Positions 17,794 through 26,441 of a stretch of DNA of 64,000 bases are shown here, piece by piece (positions within the stretch are counted from its first letter, which is position 1; every line of letters starts with the position of its first letter). Origin of the DNA: Planctomycetota bacterium. Its GTDB lineage: Bacteria; Planctomycetota; Phycisphaerae; UBA1845. The notes under the pieces are model-generated. The model was not told where the DNA came from, made no database searches, and saw nothing but the letters and a program-made list of their open reading frames with translations. Location: assembly GCA_016208685.1 (NCBI GenBank), contig JACQXM010000027.1, positions 1 to 64,000 of the forward strand. Reading direction: 5' to 3'. The translations under genes and the position numbers were made by a program.

Positions 17794-18471
17794 GTGCCAG
17801 CCCATGGGTCCAGCAAGTCGTTCCCGCATCGGTGCGTCCTGACGCCGCCCGCGCGCTCGGCGAGCGCCGCGCGTCCCAAGTCGCCACACCCGCCGCGCCG
17901 TGTCTTGTGCGTCGCGTTGATGGCTGCCCTCTCCGCATCCGCCGGTGCCGCCCAGGCTCAGGTACGGTTCTGGGACACCCTGACGGACGGCGTGTCGGGC
18001 ACGGTGTGCGACGTGGTCAACACCGAAAACGCCCAGTTGCTCATCCGCACAGACACGGGGCAGTTGCAGATTCTAAATGCGGGGCGAGACGTCATCCTTG
18101 CCGACCCGGTGGTTACGGCCGAAGGCGACGTGGTGATCAACGGCGAGCCCGTGGGGTTCATCGACTTTCAGAGCGATGCCGACGGCAACCGCGTGGTGTG
18201 GTGGACGTCGCTGCTGGGCCAGGTCGTCCGCATTGACGACTTCTCCGGCGAACCCTCCTCCACTACACGGCTTCCCGGTGATTTTCGCAACGCGCCCTGC
18301 GACATCTGTGAGGTCGAGGAACTCCTCGACGACGCGTCGTTTTGCGACGATGGAAACTCGGACGAGCCGCCGATCACCGTCCGCCTCTGCGGCCGAAACG
18401 TCGTGGTGTCCATGGTGGGCAGCCTCATGATGCTGAGTTTTGCCGCCCTATGGCGCCGCGGGGAGCTATAA
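17794..18471 (+). CDS. exported protein with C-terminal membrane tail (paralog 2 of 2)
   Basis: 225 residues from a GTG at 17794; a later start near the signal peptide (RRVLCVALMAAL) is possible. The mature part repeats the pattern of its neighbour: SGTVCDVVN, LLIRTDTGQLQILNA, GEPVGFIDF and RVVWWTSLLGQV line up with SGAECAVVN, EPVGFVSF and TVWWTSDQG. The Cys-rich repeat block of the first protein is reduced to a short CDICEVEELLDDASFCDDG segment. The end again has LCGR, a hydrophobic helix and WRR, so the tail is shared too. Transaldolase starts 14 bases downstream. The pair looks like a local duplication of an undescribed exported family. Confidence 0.82.
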   Translation: MPAHGSSKSFPHRCVLTPPARSASAARPKSPHPPRRVLCVALMAALSASAGAAQAQVRFWDTLTDGVSGTVCDVVNTENAQLLIRTDTGQLQILNAGRDVILADPVVTAEGDVVINGEPVGFIDFQSDADGNRVVWWTSLLGQVVRIDDFSGEPSSTTRLPGDFRNAPCDICEVEELLDDASFCDDGNSDEPPITVRLCGRNVVVSMVGSLMMLSFAALWRRGEL

Positions 18472-18485
18472 TCCGGAGAGCGTCC

Positions 18486-19604
18486 ATGAAAACCAACCTG
18501 CACCGCTTGTTTGAGCTCGGCCAGTCGATCTGGTGCGACAACATCTCCCGCCGGATGATCGAGTCCGGTGAGCTCCAGCGGCTGATCGACGCGGGCGTGG
18601 TAGGGGTGACGTCGAACCCCACCATCTTCATGAAGGCCATCACCAGCGGCAGCGACTATGACGGACGGCTCGCGGCACTGCTCGACGAACGGTTGGATAC
18701 CTACGCGCTCTACGAGCGGCTGGTGCTCGATGACATCGCCGACGCGGCCGACATTCTGCGCCCGGTGTACGACCGCACGCGCGGGGCCGACGGCTACGTA
18801 AGCCTCGAGGTCAACCCCAAGCTGGCGTACGACACGCAAGCGACCATGGCCGAGGCGCGCCGGTTGTTCGAGGCCTTGGCTCGGCCCAACATTTTCATCA
18901 AGGTCCCCGCCACCGAAGAAGGCATCCCGGCGATCGAGTCGCTCATCGGCGCGGGCGTGAACGTCAACGTCACGTTGATCTTCGGGCTCGGCCCTTACGA
19001 ACGCGTGATGCAGGCGTACCTGGCAGGGTTAGCACGGCTGGCGCGCGACGGGGGACGGCTGGACCGCGTGGCGTCGGTGGCCTCCTTCTTCGTCAGCCGC
19101 GTGGACACCCTGGTCGACAAAAAGCTCGCCGCCAGGCAGGCAGAGGGCGCCGCGGTGGATCACCTGTTTGGTCAGGCGGCGATCGCCAACGCCAAGTTCG
19201 CCTATGCCCGGTTCGTGGAGGTGTTCGACCACGCCGGTCCCTTCGGCGCGCTGGCGACCCGGGGGGCGCGCGTGCAGCGCCCGCTCTGGGCCAGTACCAG
19301 CACCAAGGACCCGCGCTACAGCGACACCATCTACGCCGACAATCTGGTGGGCCGCGACACGGTGAACACGCTTCCGCCCGCCACGCTCGAGGCCGTGCTC
19401 GACCACGGTAACTGCGAAGTCACCATCGGCCGGGACCTCGACCTGGCCCGCGCCGCCGTTGACGAACTGGCGGAGCTCGGCATCACTATGCACGCGGTCA
19501 CGGAGCAGCTCCGTACCGAAGGCGTGGCGGCGTTTGCACAGTCCTTCGACGAACTGCTCGCCAACCTGGCCGGCAAGAACCAGCGCGTGCGGGCGACGGT
19601 GTAA
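18486..19604 (+). CDS. tal: transaldolase
   Basis: A 372-residue class I transaldolase of the pentose phosphate pathway, transferring dihydroxyacetone between sedoheptulose-7-phosphate and glyceraldehyde-3-phosphate. The signatures GVTSNPTIFMKAI (about 40-52), VSLEVNP (105-111) and NIFIKVPAT with Schiff-base Lys139 are present. The length and TSTKDPRYSDTIY segment fit the long bacterial tal group. GGAGAG lies 5 bases before the ATG. TATAAT at 18467-18472 overlaps the previous stop codon but is probably too close to be this gene's promoter. It probably reads through from the two exported-protein genes. Confidence 0.95.
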   Translation: MKTNLHRLFELGQSIWCDNISRRMIESGELQRLIDAGVVGVTSNPTIFMKAITSGSDYDGRLAALLDERLDTYALYERLVLDDIADAADILRPVYDRTRGADGYVSLEVNPKLAYDTQATMAEARRLFEALARPNIFIKVPATEEGIPAIESLIGAGVNVNVTLIFGLGPYERVMQAYLAGLARLARDGGRLDRVASVASFFVSRVDTLVDKKLAARQAEGAAVDHLFGQAAIANAKFAYARFVEVFDHAGPFGALATRGARVQRPLWASTSTKDPRYSDTIYADNLVGRDTVNTLPPATLEAVLDHGNCEVTIGRDLDLARAAVDELAELGITMHAVTEQLRTEGVAAFAQSFDELLANLAGKNQRVRATV

Positions 19605-19617
19605 CGCGCTGCGACGC

Positions 19618-20577
19618 TCACCTCGATGAATCCCATGCCCGGCCCGGGTCGGGCGGCGCGGCGGGGCTCTCGTCTCCCTCCGAGCCCGGGGCGCGGGCTT
19701 CGCTCACACACTCCCTGGCGACACGGTACAGTCGCAGCCATTCGCCCACCGCAAATGACTCCGGCCGGCGCGAGCCGTCGAACTGTTCGAGCACCCACGC
19801 CCGCCGCGGTTCGGCCAGCGCGTAGCCCAGCGCCGACCGCAGCGTCTTCCGGCGGTGCTCGAACACGGCCCGCACCAGTTCCGTGAAGGGCGCGACGTCG
19901 CTGCCGGCAAGCGGCGGGTCGTCGCGAACTTCCATGCCGACCATGACCGAATCGACCGTGGGCCGTGGCCAAAAAACGTGAGGCGGAAGGCGTGCGATCG
20001 TCTTCACCTCCGCAAGCAACTGCGACATGATGCTCAGCGGCCCGTACGCCTTGCAGGAGGGCGCTGAGGTGATGCGTTCCCCAACCTCCGCCTGCACCGT
20101 AAAGCACAACCGGCGTACCTGCGGGTAGTCCGCCAGCAGGTTCATCACCAGCGGCGTGGCGACGTTGTAGGGCAGGTTCGCCACCAGTTTCACCCGGGCA
20201 CTGTGGGGGGCGCTGGTGCGGATCAGGTCGGCCACTTCCGATCGCAGGTGGTGCTTGCCCGCCAGGACGTCGCCTTCCAGCAGCGTCAGACCGGGGACAT
20301 CCTGGAATCGCTGCGCGAGTAGGGCGGACAGGTCGCGATCGATTTCCACGGCCACCACGCGGGCGCCACGGGCGAGCAGCAGATCGGTCAGTCCGCCGGT
20401 CCCGGCGCCGACTTCGAGCACCAGGTCGTCCGGACCGACGTCGGCCGCCTGCACCAGCCGGCGCATGAGGTTGCCGTCGATGAGGAAATGCTGTCCGAAC
20501 CGCTTTCTCGGGCGCATGCCGGCCTGCGCCAGAAGCGCCTCGATCTCACGTTTGGTCTGAACCGGCGACACGGCCAT
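19618..20577 (-). CDS. rsmA: 16S rRNA dimethyladenosine (A1518/A1519) transferase
   Basis: SAM-dependent KsgA/RsmA methyltransferase that dimethylates two adenines in helix 45 of 16S rRNA during 30S assembly. The protein opens with the typical RKRFGQHFLID, followed by the SAM motif LEVGAGTGGLTDLLL and the NLPYNVATPL catalytic motif. The ATG at 20577 (MAVSPVQTK, 319 residues) fits family starts; the frame is open to 20616. It converges with tal across only 13 bases. The C-terminus is extended by a Pro/Ser-rich tail. Confidence 0.94.
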   Translation of the reverse strand: MAVSPVQTKREIEALLAQAGMRPRKRFGQHFLIDGNLMRRLVQAADVGPDDLVLEVGAGTGGLTDLLLARGARVVAVEIDRDLSALLAQRFQDVPGLTLLEGDVLAGKHHLRSEVADLIRTSAPHSARVKLVANLPYNVATPLVMNLLADYPQVRRLCFTVQAEVGERITSAPSCKAYGPLSIMSQLLAEVKTIARLPPHVFWPRPTVDSVMVGMEVRDDPPLAGSDVAPFTELVRAVFEHRRKTLRSALGYALAEPRRAWVLEQFDGSRRPESFAVGEWLRLYRVARECVSEARAPGSEGDESPAAPPDPGRAWDSSR

Positions 20578-20716
20578 GCGGCACGCGATTCTACGGCACG
20601 GCGACGGATTTTTCATTCGGGGTCCACGACCGGGCGCGGCAACACCGCCGCGGAGGGGCGTTGCCGGGCGTCGCGCAGCCCGGTATTCTATTCAGAACCT
20701 TTTGAAAGGACCGCAC

Positions 20717-21262
20717 ATGCCCCTCACGGCCGTGGAGAACGCCAGGAACCTGTTCATCCGCCGATGGGGAGAGATGGGGGCGAGCTGGGGCATCAGCCGC
20801 ACGATGGCGGAACTCCATGCCCTGCTCTACCTCTCCAACGAGCCGCTGTGCACCGACGACGTCATGGCTCAGCTCTCCATCTCCCGCGGCAACGCCAGCA
20901 TGAACTTGCGGGAACTGGTCAACTGGGGCCTGATTCACCGCGTGCATCGCCGCGGCGACCGAAAGGAGTATTTCGAGGCCGAGAAGGATGTGTGGCAGAT
21001 GTTCGAGACCATCATCCGGGAGCGACGGCGACGGGAGGTGCTGCCCATCGTCGAGACCATCGAGCGTTGTCGGTCGATCGTGGAGGCCGAGAAGAAGACG
21101 TTGCCCGCCACCCTGCGCCGGACCGCCGAGGAGGATCAGAAACGCTACGCGGACATCCTGGAGTTCTGCGAGGTGATGAACAGCATTTTCAACCTGGTGT
21201 CGCGCGTGGGCAAAACGGGCGTCCGGCCGCTGGCGAAAGCCCTGGGCAAACTCGCGGGCTGA
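20717..21262 (+). CDS. GbsR/MarR-family transcriptional regulator
   Basis: 181 residues with a winged-helix domain of the GbsR type: an N-terminal helix (ENARNLFIRRWGEMG), then a recognition region (DDVMAQLSISRGNASMNLREL, broken by one residue class change) and a wing with HRRGDRKEY. The C-terminal half is helical and charged and probably dimerises. The ATG at 20717 follows AAAGGA by 7 bases. GbsR-like proteins control osmoprotectant or metabolic genes, but nothing here indicates the target. It is divergent from rsmA and 127 bases upstream of the next gene. Confidence 0.85.
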   Translation: MPLTAVENARNLFIRRWGEMGASWGISRTMAELHALLYLSNEPLCTDDVMAQLSISRGNASMNLRELVNWGLIHRVHRRGDRKEYFEAEKDVWQMFETIIRERRRREVLPIVETIERCRSIVEAEKKTLPATLRRTAEEDQKRYADILEFCEVMNSIFNLVSRVGKTGVRPLAKALGKLAG

Positions 21263-21389
21263 CGACGGGGTGGAGGCGACGCGGGCCGGCCGCGAATAAT
21301 GACACCTTCCGCCCGAATACCGTCGGGAAAGCCGTCATCCGCCGGCCGAGCGGCATTCGGCGCGGGGGGCGACAACTGGAGTTTCGACC

Positions 21390-21977
21390 ATGAACACCAC
21401 GAATCGCATGTCACCGCTCACCGCGCTGTTTTTCGGCATCTTCGGCATCGGTGCCGTGGCAATCGCGGGTGGAACCGCGGTCCTGCTCCGCGGTCTGAGC
21501 ATAGTTGACGGCCAAGTCTCCAATATTCTGGAACTGGCGGAAGGCACGGTCGAGGGCCTGCCGGCGATCCTGGAGGGTCTGCCGCCGGCGATCGGCGACG
21601 TTCTCAGTGACCGCCGTGCGCCGGACTACACGCCGCAGATTGACGTGGCGGTTCGCTTCGTGACCGACGAGCGGAGGGCGGCGCCGCGGCCCGCAGTCAC
21701 CGTAAAGAACAACGGCGGCGACATCGTGACCCTGCTGGCAATCCACGTGACCGCGGTGAACTCGGACCAGTCGCCGGTGGCGGAATGGACGGAAGTGGTT
21801 GCCACGCCGCTGGCGCTGGAAGGCAACTGGCGCGGCCCGATGCTGCCTCATGCGGAGCGGGTCGTGCTGCTGAGCCCGCGGTACGATCTGAGCGCCCCGG
21901 CGGCCGGACTGGTCGGCCGCGTGGAGATTTCCGACGTCCGGATTTGGGTCGCGAAGGAACCGGTCGACCGCCCATAG
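21390..21977 (+). CDS. membrane-anchored hypothetical protein
   Basis: A 195-residue protein with one N-terminal hydrophobic segment (about 9-34, LTALFFGIFGIGAVAIAGG) and no cleavage site, so it is likely anchored in the inner membrane with the rest outside. The exposed part contains a beta-rich stretch (IDVAVRFVTDERRAAPRPAV to VRIWVAKEP, with breaks) like an immunoglobulin-type fold. No family recognised. It may share a transcript with the GbsR-like gene. Confidence 0.7.
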   Translation: MNTTNRMSPLTALFFGIFGIGAVAIAGGTAVLLRGLSIVDGQVSNILELAEGTVEGLPAILEGLPPAIGDVLSDRRAPDYTPQIDVAVRFVTDERRAAPRPAVTVKNNGGDIVTLLAIHVTAVNSDQSPVAEWTEVVATPLALEGNWRGPMLPHAERVVLLSPRYDLSAPAAGLVGRVEISDVRIWVAKEPVDRP

Positions 21978-22611
21978 GGACTGGTCGCGCCTCCGCCGTA
22001 CCTCCACTAGAAGCGCGCATCGCGGCACCGCTGGTGAGTGAACCATGGCGCCGACCACCGCCCGTGTAGTATCTGCCTGACGGCTGGGGCCGTGCCCCTT
22101 GCCGACCACCGGTTCTCGAGCCCCAGTGGCTCCGGTCCCCTCCAACCCCGGGCGACCCGTCCACGTCATTCGGCTCGTGGGCATCCCGCCGGCAAACCGT
22201 GCGGTCTGCGCTGATAGCCAAACGTGCCTTCGCGGAACGACCACGCCGGGCCCGCCACGGAAGACGGCCATTTTTGCGTTAATATGCGCATTCGGGCTGA
22301 TCTTCCAACGACTGTGCGTCGTGGGCGAGAGCCTACGAATGTCCGTAACCAGTGCAAACGCCGGAGCGTCTATCATCCGATGGATGCTAAGTCCTTGAAT
22401 GAAACCGCCGGTTGTGATAACTATACAAGCGTATGAGCGGACGTTGAGCGTCCCGGCGTCCGATGTCGATCGGTGGGCAGGCATGGGACCCTCAGGCGGC
22501 GGTTCTTGCGCACCGAGCCACCTCCGACGTATCCATCGTGGATAAGACCCCCGGCTCAGGGTCGCGGGTTGCAAAGATTGGGCGTAGCGGACAATGTGTA
22601 AGGAGTTTCCA
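21978..22611. other. 634-bp intergenic region
   Basis: No convincing gene. Frames across it have arginine-rich translations and start or stop arbitrarily. It should hold the promoter of the cohesin-like gene; the best candidate I see is weak (TTGAAT at 22395-22400, 17 bases, TAACTA at 22418-22423). No strong hairpin noted. Confidence 0.5.
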
Positions 22612-23193
22612 ATGAAGAACGCGGTGAAGTTGCTACTTGTGGCCGTCGCCGGCGTCGGCTTTGTGCCCGCGGTGCTGGCGGGCGACGTAACGTCGGCAGC
22701 CCCTGAGAACGCGGCGCAGATCTCCATGCGCGTCGCCCAGTCCTCGGCGCAGCCGGGCGGCACGGTGGCGGTGGATGTGTTCGTCTCCAACGCCAAGGAC
22801 ATGGCCGTCTTTCAGCTGCGCGTCGAGGCCACGGGCGGAGATCGCGGCAGCATGAAGCTAGACGGCATCAAGGTGGCTAAGGAGCGGCCCGACTTTGTGT
22901 TCGGAACGGCCGAGATCCTCGACGCCGCTGACATGGTGAACGGTCGGGTCGGCGCCCTGCGCTACAACGGCGGCAACACGGTGGACAAGCCGGCCTACCT
23001 GGCGACTTTCACCTTCAAGGCGTCCGACGATGCCCAGGGCACGTTCCGCTTCTCCCTCAAAGAGGGCGACGATAACTTCCTGAACGACTCCAACGCCATC
23101 CTCATCCCGCACAAGAAGGGCGCGCCGGTGGAAGTGTCCGTCGGCAAGCCCACCGCCAAGACGCGCGAGGAGGAGCGCGGCGGGCGTAAGTAG
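22612..23193 (+). CDS. secreted cohesin-like domain protein
   Basis: 193 residues; ATG at 22612 with AAGGAG six bases upstream. A signal peptide (MKNAVKLLLVAVAGVGF) ends near VLAGD. The mature protein is one beta-sandwich domain with the cohesin pattern: an opening ISMRVAQSSAQPGGTV, then VDVFVSNAKDMAVFQLRVE, and a closing YLATFTFKASDDAQGTF strand pair. The last 20 residues are Lys/Arg/Glu-rich. Cohesin domains bind dockerins. Several dockerin-like C-termini are encoded in this window, so it could be a receptor module, but it has no visible membrane or cell-wall anchor. Homology is judged by pattern only. Confidence 0.75.
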   Translation: MKNAVKLLLVAVAGVGFVPAVLAGDVTSAAPENAAQISMRVAQSSAQPGGTVAVDVFVSNAKDMAVFQLRVEATGGDRGSMKLDGIKVAKERPDFVFGTAEILDAADMVNGRVGALRYNGGNTVDKPAYLATFTFKASDDAQGTFRFSLKEGDDNFLNDSNAILIPHKKGAPVEVSVGKPTAKTREEERGGRK

Positions 23194-23340
23194 TCGCCGC
23201 GGGATGCCGGTGCCGTGTGTCGCGACGTTCGCTACGGGTCGTGCAGCGCGGCAGGCGAGGCAGAGGAGTCAGTCGCTCGTACTCCTTCGCCCGGTATGCA
23301 TCGCATCGCAGTCCGGGCCGTTCGACTCATGAGATTCCCA

Positions 23341-23372
23341 CGCGGGCCGCTTGCGAAGGCAGGCGGCCCGCG
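23341..23372. terminator. bidirectional terminator-like hairpin between convergent genes
   Basis: CGCGGGCCGC at 23341-23350 pairs perfectly with GCGGCCCGCG at 23363-23372 around a 12-base loop. It lies between the ends of the cohesin-like gene (plus) and fmt (minus), 12 bases from the fmt stop. T-runs are lacking on both sides. Confidence 0.55.
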
Positions 23373-23384
23373 GTCTTGCGCGGG

Positions 23385-24299
23385 TCAACCGCCGGTGACG
23401 TAGTCAGCCCAGCTCATCAGGCGACCCGAAGTGGGTCGGATCTCGAGGATTTCGACGAACCCGTCCGCCGCCGCCACGAAGCGGCGCTCGTCGATGGTCC
23501 CCGGCGACACGTGCGGGCGGGCGTACGGCTGAGCGGGACGGGCGCGAGTGATGCTGACGTCCTCCCACCGGCCGTCCTTTCCGGCAAAACGCGTTGCCGC
23601 CCCCGGCCAGGGCGTCATGCCGCAGATGTGGTTGGCCACCTCGCGGGCCGGCCGGGCGAAATCGACGAACCCATCCGCCTTTTGTAGCTTGGGCGCTGGA
23701 GTGGCGGCACTCTCGTCCTGGGCCGTACCCGGCGGGATGGCGCCGCCGCCGAACAGCTCCAGCGCCGCCGCGACCGCATCCACGCCGATCGCCGCCAGCC
23801 GGTCGTGAAGTTCTCCCGCGGTTTCCTCCGGTTTGATCAGCGTCCAGCGCGAAGTCAGGATCGGCCCGGCGTCCATACGCTCCACCATGCGAAAGACGGT
23901 GCAGCCGGTTCTCTCCTCTCCCTTAACGATCGCCCAGTTGATCGGCGCCGCGCCGCGATAGCGCGGAAGCAGGGAGGCATGCAGATTCAAGCACCCGCCC
24001 GGCATCGCTGCCAGCAGCGGTGTCTTGAGTTTCTGGCCGAAAGCGATGGCCAGCCCCAGGTCCGGAGCCAACCCGCGCAGCTTCTCAACGAAGTCCGGAG
24101 CGTTGACATCCTCAACAGCGAGGGTCTCCAGTTTCAGTTCGTCGGCCAGGGCATGTACCGGTGTACGCACCACGCGCCGTCCGCGCCCGCTTGCCCGCGC
24201 CGGTTGCGTAACTACCGCCGCGATCTCGTGGTTACTGCCCGCCAGCCAGCGCAGTGTCGGCTGCGCGAAGGCACCGGACCCAAAGAAAATCAATCGCAC
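23385..24299 (-). CDS. fmt: methionyl-tRNA formyltransferase
   Basis: Transfers a formyl group from 10-formyl-tetrahydrofolate to Met-tRNAi. The 304-residue protein has MRLIFFGSGAFAQPTL at the N-terminus, the catalytic NLHASLLPRYRGAAPI segment and MDAGPILTSR, then an OB-like C-terminal domain. Its usual partner def is not adjacent. It is on the minus strand with the GNAT and the C39-like gene upstream, at short gaps. Confidence 0.95.
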   Translation of the reverse strand: MRLIFFGSGAFAQPTLRWLAGSNHEIAAVVTQPARASGRGRRVVRTPVHALADELKLETLAVEDVNAPDFVEKLRGLAPDLGLAIAFGQKLKTPLLAAMPGGCLNLHASLLPRYRGAAPINWAIVKGEERTGCTVFRMVERMDAGPILTSRWTLIKPEETAGELHDRLAAIGVDAVAAALELFGGGAIPPGTAQDESAATPAPKLQKADGFVDFARPAREVANHICGMTPWPGAATRFAGKDGRWEDVSITRARPAQPYARPHVSPGTIDERRFVAAADGFVEILEIRPTSGRLMSWADYVTGG

Positions 24300-24379
24300 G
24301 GTGACTACCTTTCCGGCCGCCGTGGACGCCTGCCTTCGCCTTCGCGAACCGGACGCCCGTCGCGCCGGCCCCTGACCTA

Positions 24380-24865
24380 CTACGCGCTCACGGTCCCACC
24401 GCCCGGACCGGATCCCGCCCCGGGTTTTCCCAGGCGCATCGCGAAATGATGGCTCGTAATGTCCATTCCGTGTTTCAGGTAAAACCGATGCGCCGCGAAC
24501 CGCTGCACGCCACTGTCCAGATGAAGCTGATCACAGTCCTCCGCCTCGGCGCGAGCCACGAGCCAATCAAACAGGGCCCCGCCATAGCCGTGTGACTGAG
24601 CGGCCTTGCGGGTAACCAGATCATCCACGTAGAGAATCCGGCCCCAGGCGAGGAACTCACCGAACCGAAACCCCGCCAGCGCCTGAATCTCGCCCGCAAC
24701 CTCGAGAAACACCAGCGAGTAGCCCGCTTTCATCTGTCGGCGCACCTGCGCGCGGAAGGATTCGGATTCGAGATGCGGGCGCAGTTCCTGCACCACCGGA
24801 AAGCACCGGGTGACTTCCGCGTCGGAGTCGGCAACGGCGATGCGGTAGGGGGGCTCGGCGTTCAT
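24380..24865 (-). CDS. GNAT-family N-acetyltransferase
   Basis: 161 residues from the ATG at 24865 (MNAEPPYRIAVAD). It shows the GNAT fold: FLEVAGEIQALAGFRF, then the acetyl-CoA loop VTRKAAQSHGYGGALFDWLV, where the usual R/QxxGxG/A is Q-S-H-G-Y-G, and LDSGVQRFAAHRFYLKHGM at the C-terminal strand. The substrate cannot be told from the sequence. It lies 80 bases upstream of fmt on the same strand. Confidence 0.87.
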   Translation of the reverse strand: MNAEPPYRIAVADSDAEVTRCFPVVQELRPHLESESFRAQVRRQMKAGYSLVFLEVAGEIQALAGFRFGEFLAWGRILYVDDLVTRKAAQSHGYGGALFDWLVARAEAEDCDQLHLDSGVQRFAAHRFYLKHGMDITSHHFAMRLGKPGAGSGPGGGTVSA

Positions 24866-24935
24866 AGGCGGTCCGTGGAGCGCGGCTTCCGGCCGGACAA
24901 AGCGCAAGACAGGGTCGTCGACGCCGGCGGGGTGG

Positions 24936-25937
24936 TCAAGTGGCCGGCAAAGGCCGTTCCAACGCCACCCGGAGTTCGTCAACGACGGCGCGGACGCGGG
25001 TCAGGGGGGCTGTCATCGCCTTTCGAACAATTTCGGCACCGGTCTTGGCGCGTGCCGGTTTGGAACCTATGGGGTTCGCAAGGATATCGGCGACTTTGCC
25101 GGCAAGCCCGGCGCAATGCACCAGGAGCGATCCCGGGGCGGGCGAGGCCGGCTGATGTTGCGCGAAGAACCGCTGCGCGGACCGATGCCCGGCGGCGATG
25201 GACGCCGTGAGACGGATGTGCGCTGCGACGAGTTCGTAGACCATTGCATCCGCCGATTCCAGCGCCGTCGTCCACCAGTCGATCCAGGCGTCCAGCGCCG
25301 GGAGGCCGGTAACGGCGCCGGCGACGGTGTCGGCGGTGTTGTTGATTGTCCGCCGCGCGAGCTCGAGCGCCTGCGCTACGAGCACCCCTTCCCGCGGTGT
25401 CCTCGGCACAGGCGCTTCCACAACGTACACCTGAGTTGGCGGCCTGGTCAGTGGCAGTGGCGAAGCCGGGGATGGAGCGGACGCCGGGAACGGCCGGCCC
25501 GCGAACCCGACGCCTTCTCGCGTCGTGCTCTCGATGACTCCCCACAGACCGTCTGCCTGGCCCTCCCATCCTTGCCACGCGAGCACCGGCTGGCCATTCT
25601 CCAAGGCGCGCCGAACGAGCGGCGCGTAGCTGGCCTCGAAATGCTGAGCAAACTCCGCTGCGCGGTGCAGGCCGTGCGCCGCACGCGGTGGATGCAGGTC
25701 GCGGACCGTCATCCCGAAGAGGCTGGCGGCTTGCGGCAAGAAGGCGTCACGAGCATACGTTATCCACCGCGCAAGGTCGGGCTCGCCGGGGACGGCGCAG
25801 ATCATCAGTGAAAGCCCCAGGGCGGCATGCAGGTCGTCCCGGTCCAGGTCCGTGCCGGCCCGGCGCGCGACGAACCCCAGCGCCGACGTCAGTGAAAAGG
25901 CGGGATCGGTCTCGGGATCGCGGAACGTTGTATTCAT
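24936..25937 (-). CDS. hypothetical protein, possibly BtrH/C39-like fold
   Basis: 333 residues from the ATG at 25937 (MNTTFRDPETDPAF); the open frame extends to 26303 but that part is low-information. An N-terminal segment SLTSALGFVARRAG followed by LRRALENGQPVLAWQGW-like text (YAPLVRRALENGQPV) suggests the substrate-binding layout of BtrH-N or C39-like domains. No clear Cys-His pair is visible, so a peptidase role is not supported. The C-terminal half is helical (REGVLVAQALELARRTI). No gene name given. Same strand as the GNAT and fmt genes. Confidence 0.7.
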   Translation of the reverse strand: MNTTFRDPETDPAFSLTSALGFVARRAGTDLDRDDLHAALGLSLMICAVPGEPDLARWITYARDAFLPQAASLFGMTVRDLHPPRAAHGLHRAAEFAQHFEASYAPLVRRALENGQPVLAWQGWEGQADGLWGVIESTTREGVGFAGRPFPASAPSPASPLPLTRPPTQVYVVEAPVPRTPREGVLVAQALELARRTINNTADTVAGAVTGLPALDAWIDWWTTALESADAMVYELVAAHIRLTASIAAGHRSAQRFFAQHQPASPAPGSLLVHCAGLAGKVADILANPIGSKPARAKTGAEIVRKAMTAPLTRVRAVVDELRVALERPLPAT

Positions 25938-26441
25938 CAAACGGAAACAGCTCCCTCCGCAGCCCGTTCCCCGGCGCCATGTCGGCGGCGCCTTGCGCAG
26001 TTTAGGGAAGCGGGGGCCGTTAGAAAACCAGTGAAGCGGTGCGGACTGTTGTGAGGCCGCCGCGGCCGCCGCACGCCGAACTTGTACGCCGTCTTTACCA
26101 TCGAAGCTTCGTAACCGGCTCGCTCGCAGCGGCGCTCTTCGGCAGTTTTCGCCGATCACGCGTGACGGGGGAAGAAAGTGTCCTGATCCGCCGCCGGCCA
26201 CGCGAATCAGTATTGATAGCCCGGATCGACGCGGATATCCTAACCCACGGTGATTGGTCGGCCGTCGCGCATCGCGCGTGGGCAGCGCCGCGCCATGCCG
26301 CAAACACGGCGCCGCCCGATTCGGGGCACCGCGATTCTCCCCGTACGGCGGGCTTGCCCCGGCAAAGCGCGATCCGGCGATTGCCGATAATGTAGCGTGC
26401 CCGGACGCCTGGGCTCGTCACCGTGCGCCGAAGCCGAACGT
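25938..26441. other. 504-bp divergent intergenic region
   Basis: Lies between a minus-strand and a plus-strand gene, so it should contain two promoters, but none is clear. A perfect 10-base palindrome CGAAGCTTCG is at 26102-26111. No gene called. Confidence 0.5.

Noticed and set aside
18467-18472. TATAAT as promoter for tal
   Set aside because: The start would leave only about 7 bases of leader and no -35 is seen; tal probably reads through from the genes upstream.
24936-24980. GNAT start at 24982
   Set aside because: Would add 39 low-information residues and overlap the upstream gene; the ATG at 24865 starts the fold.
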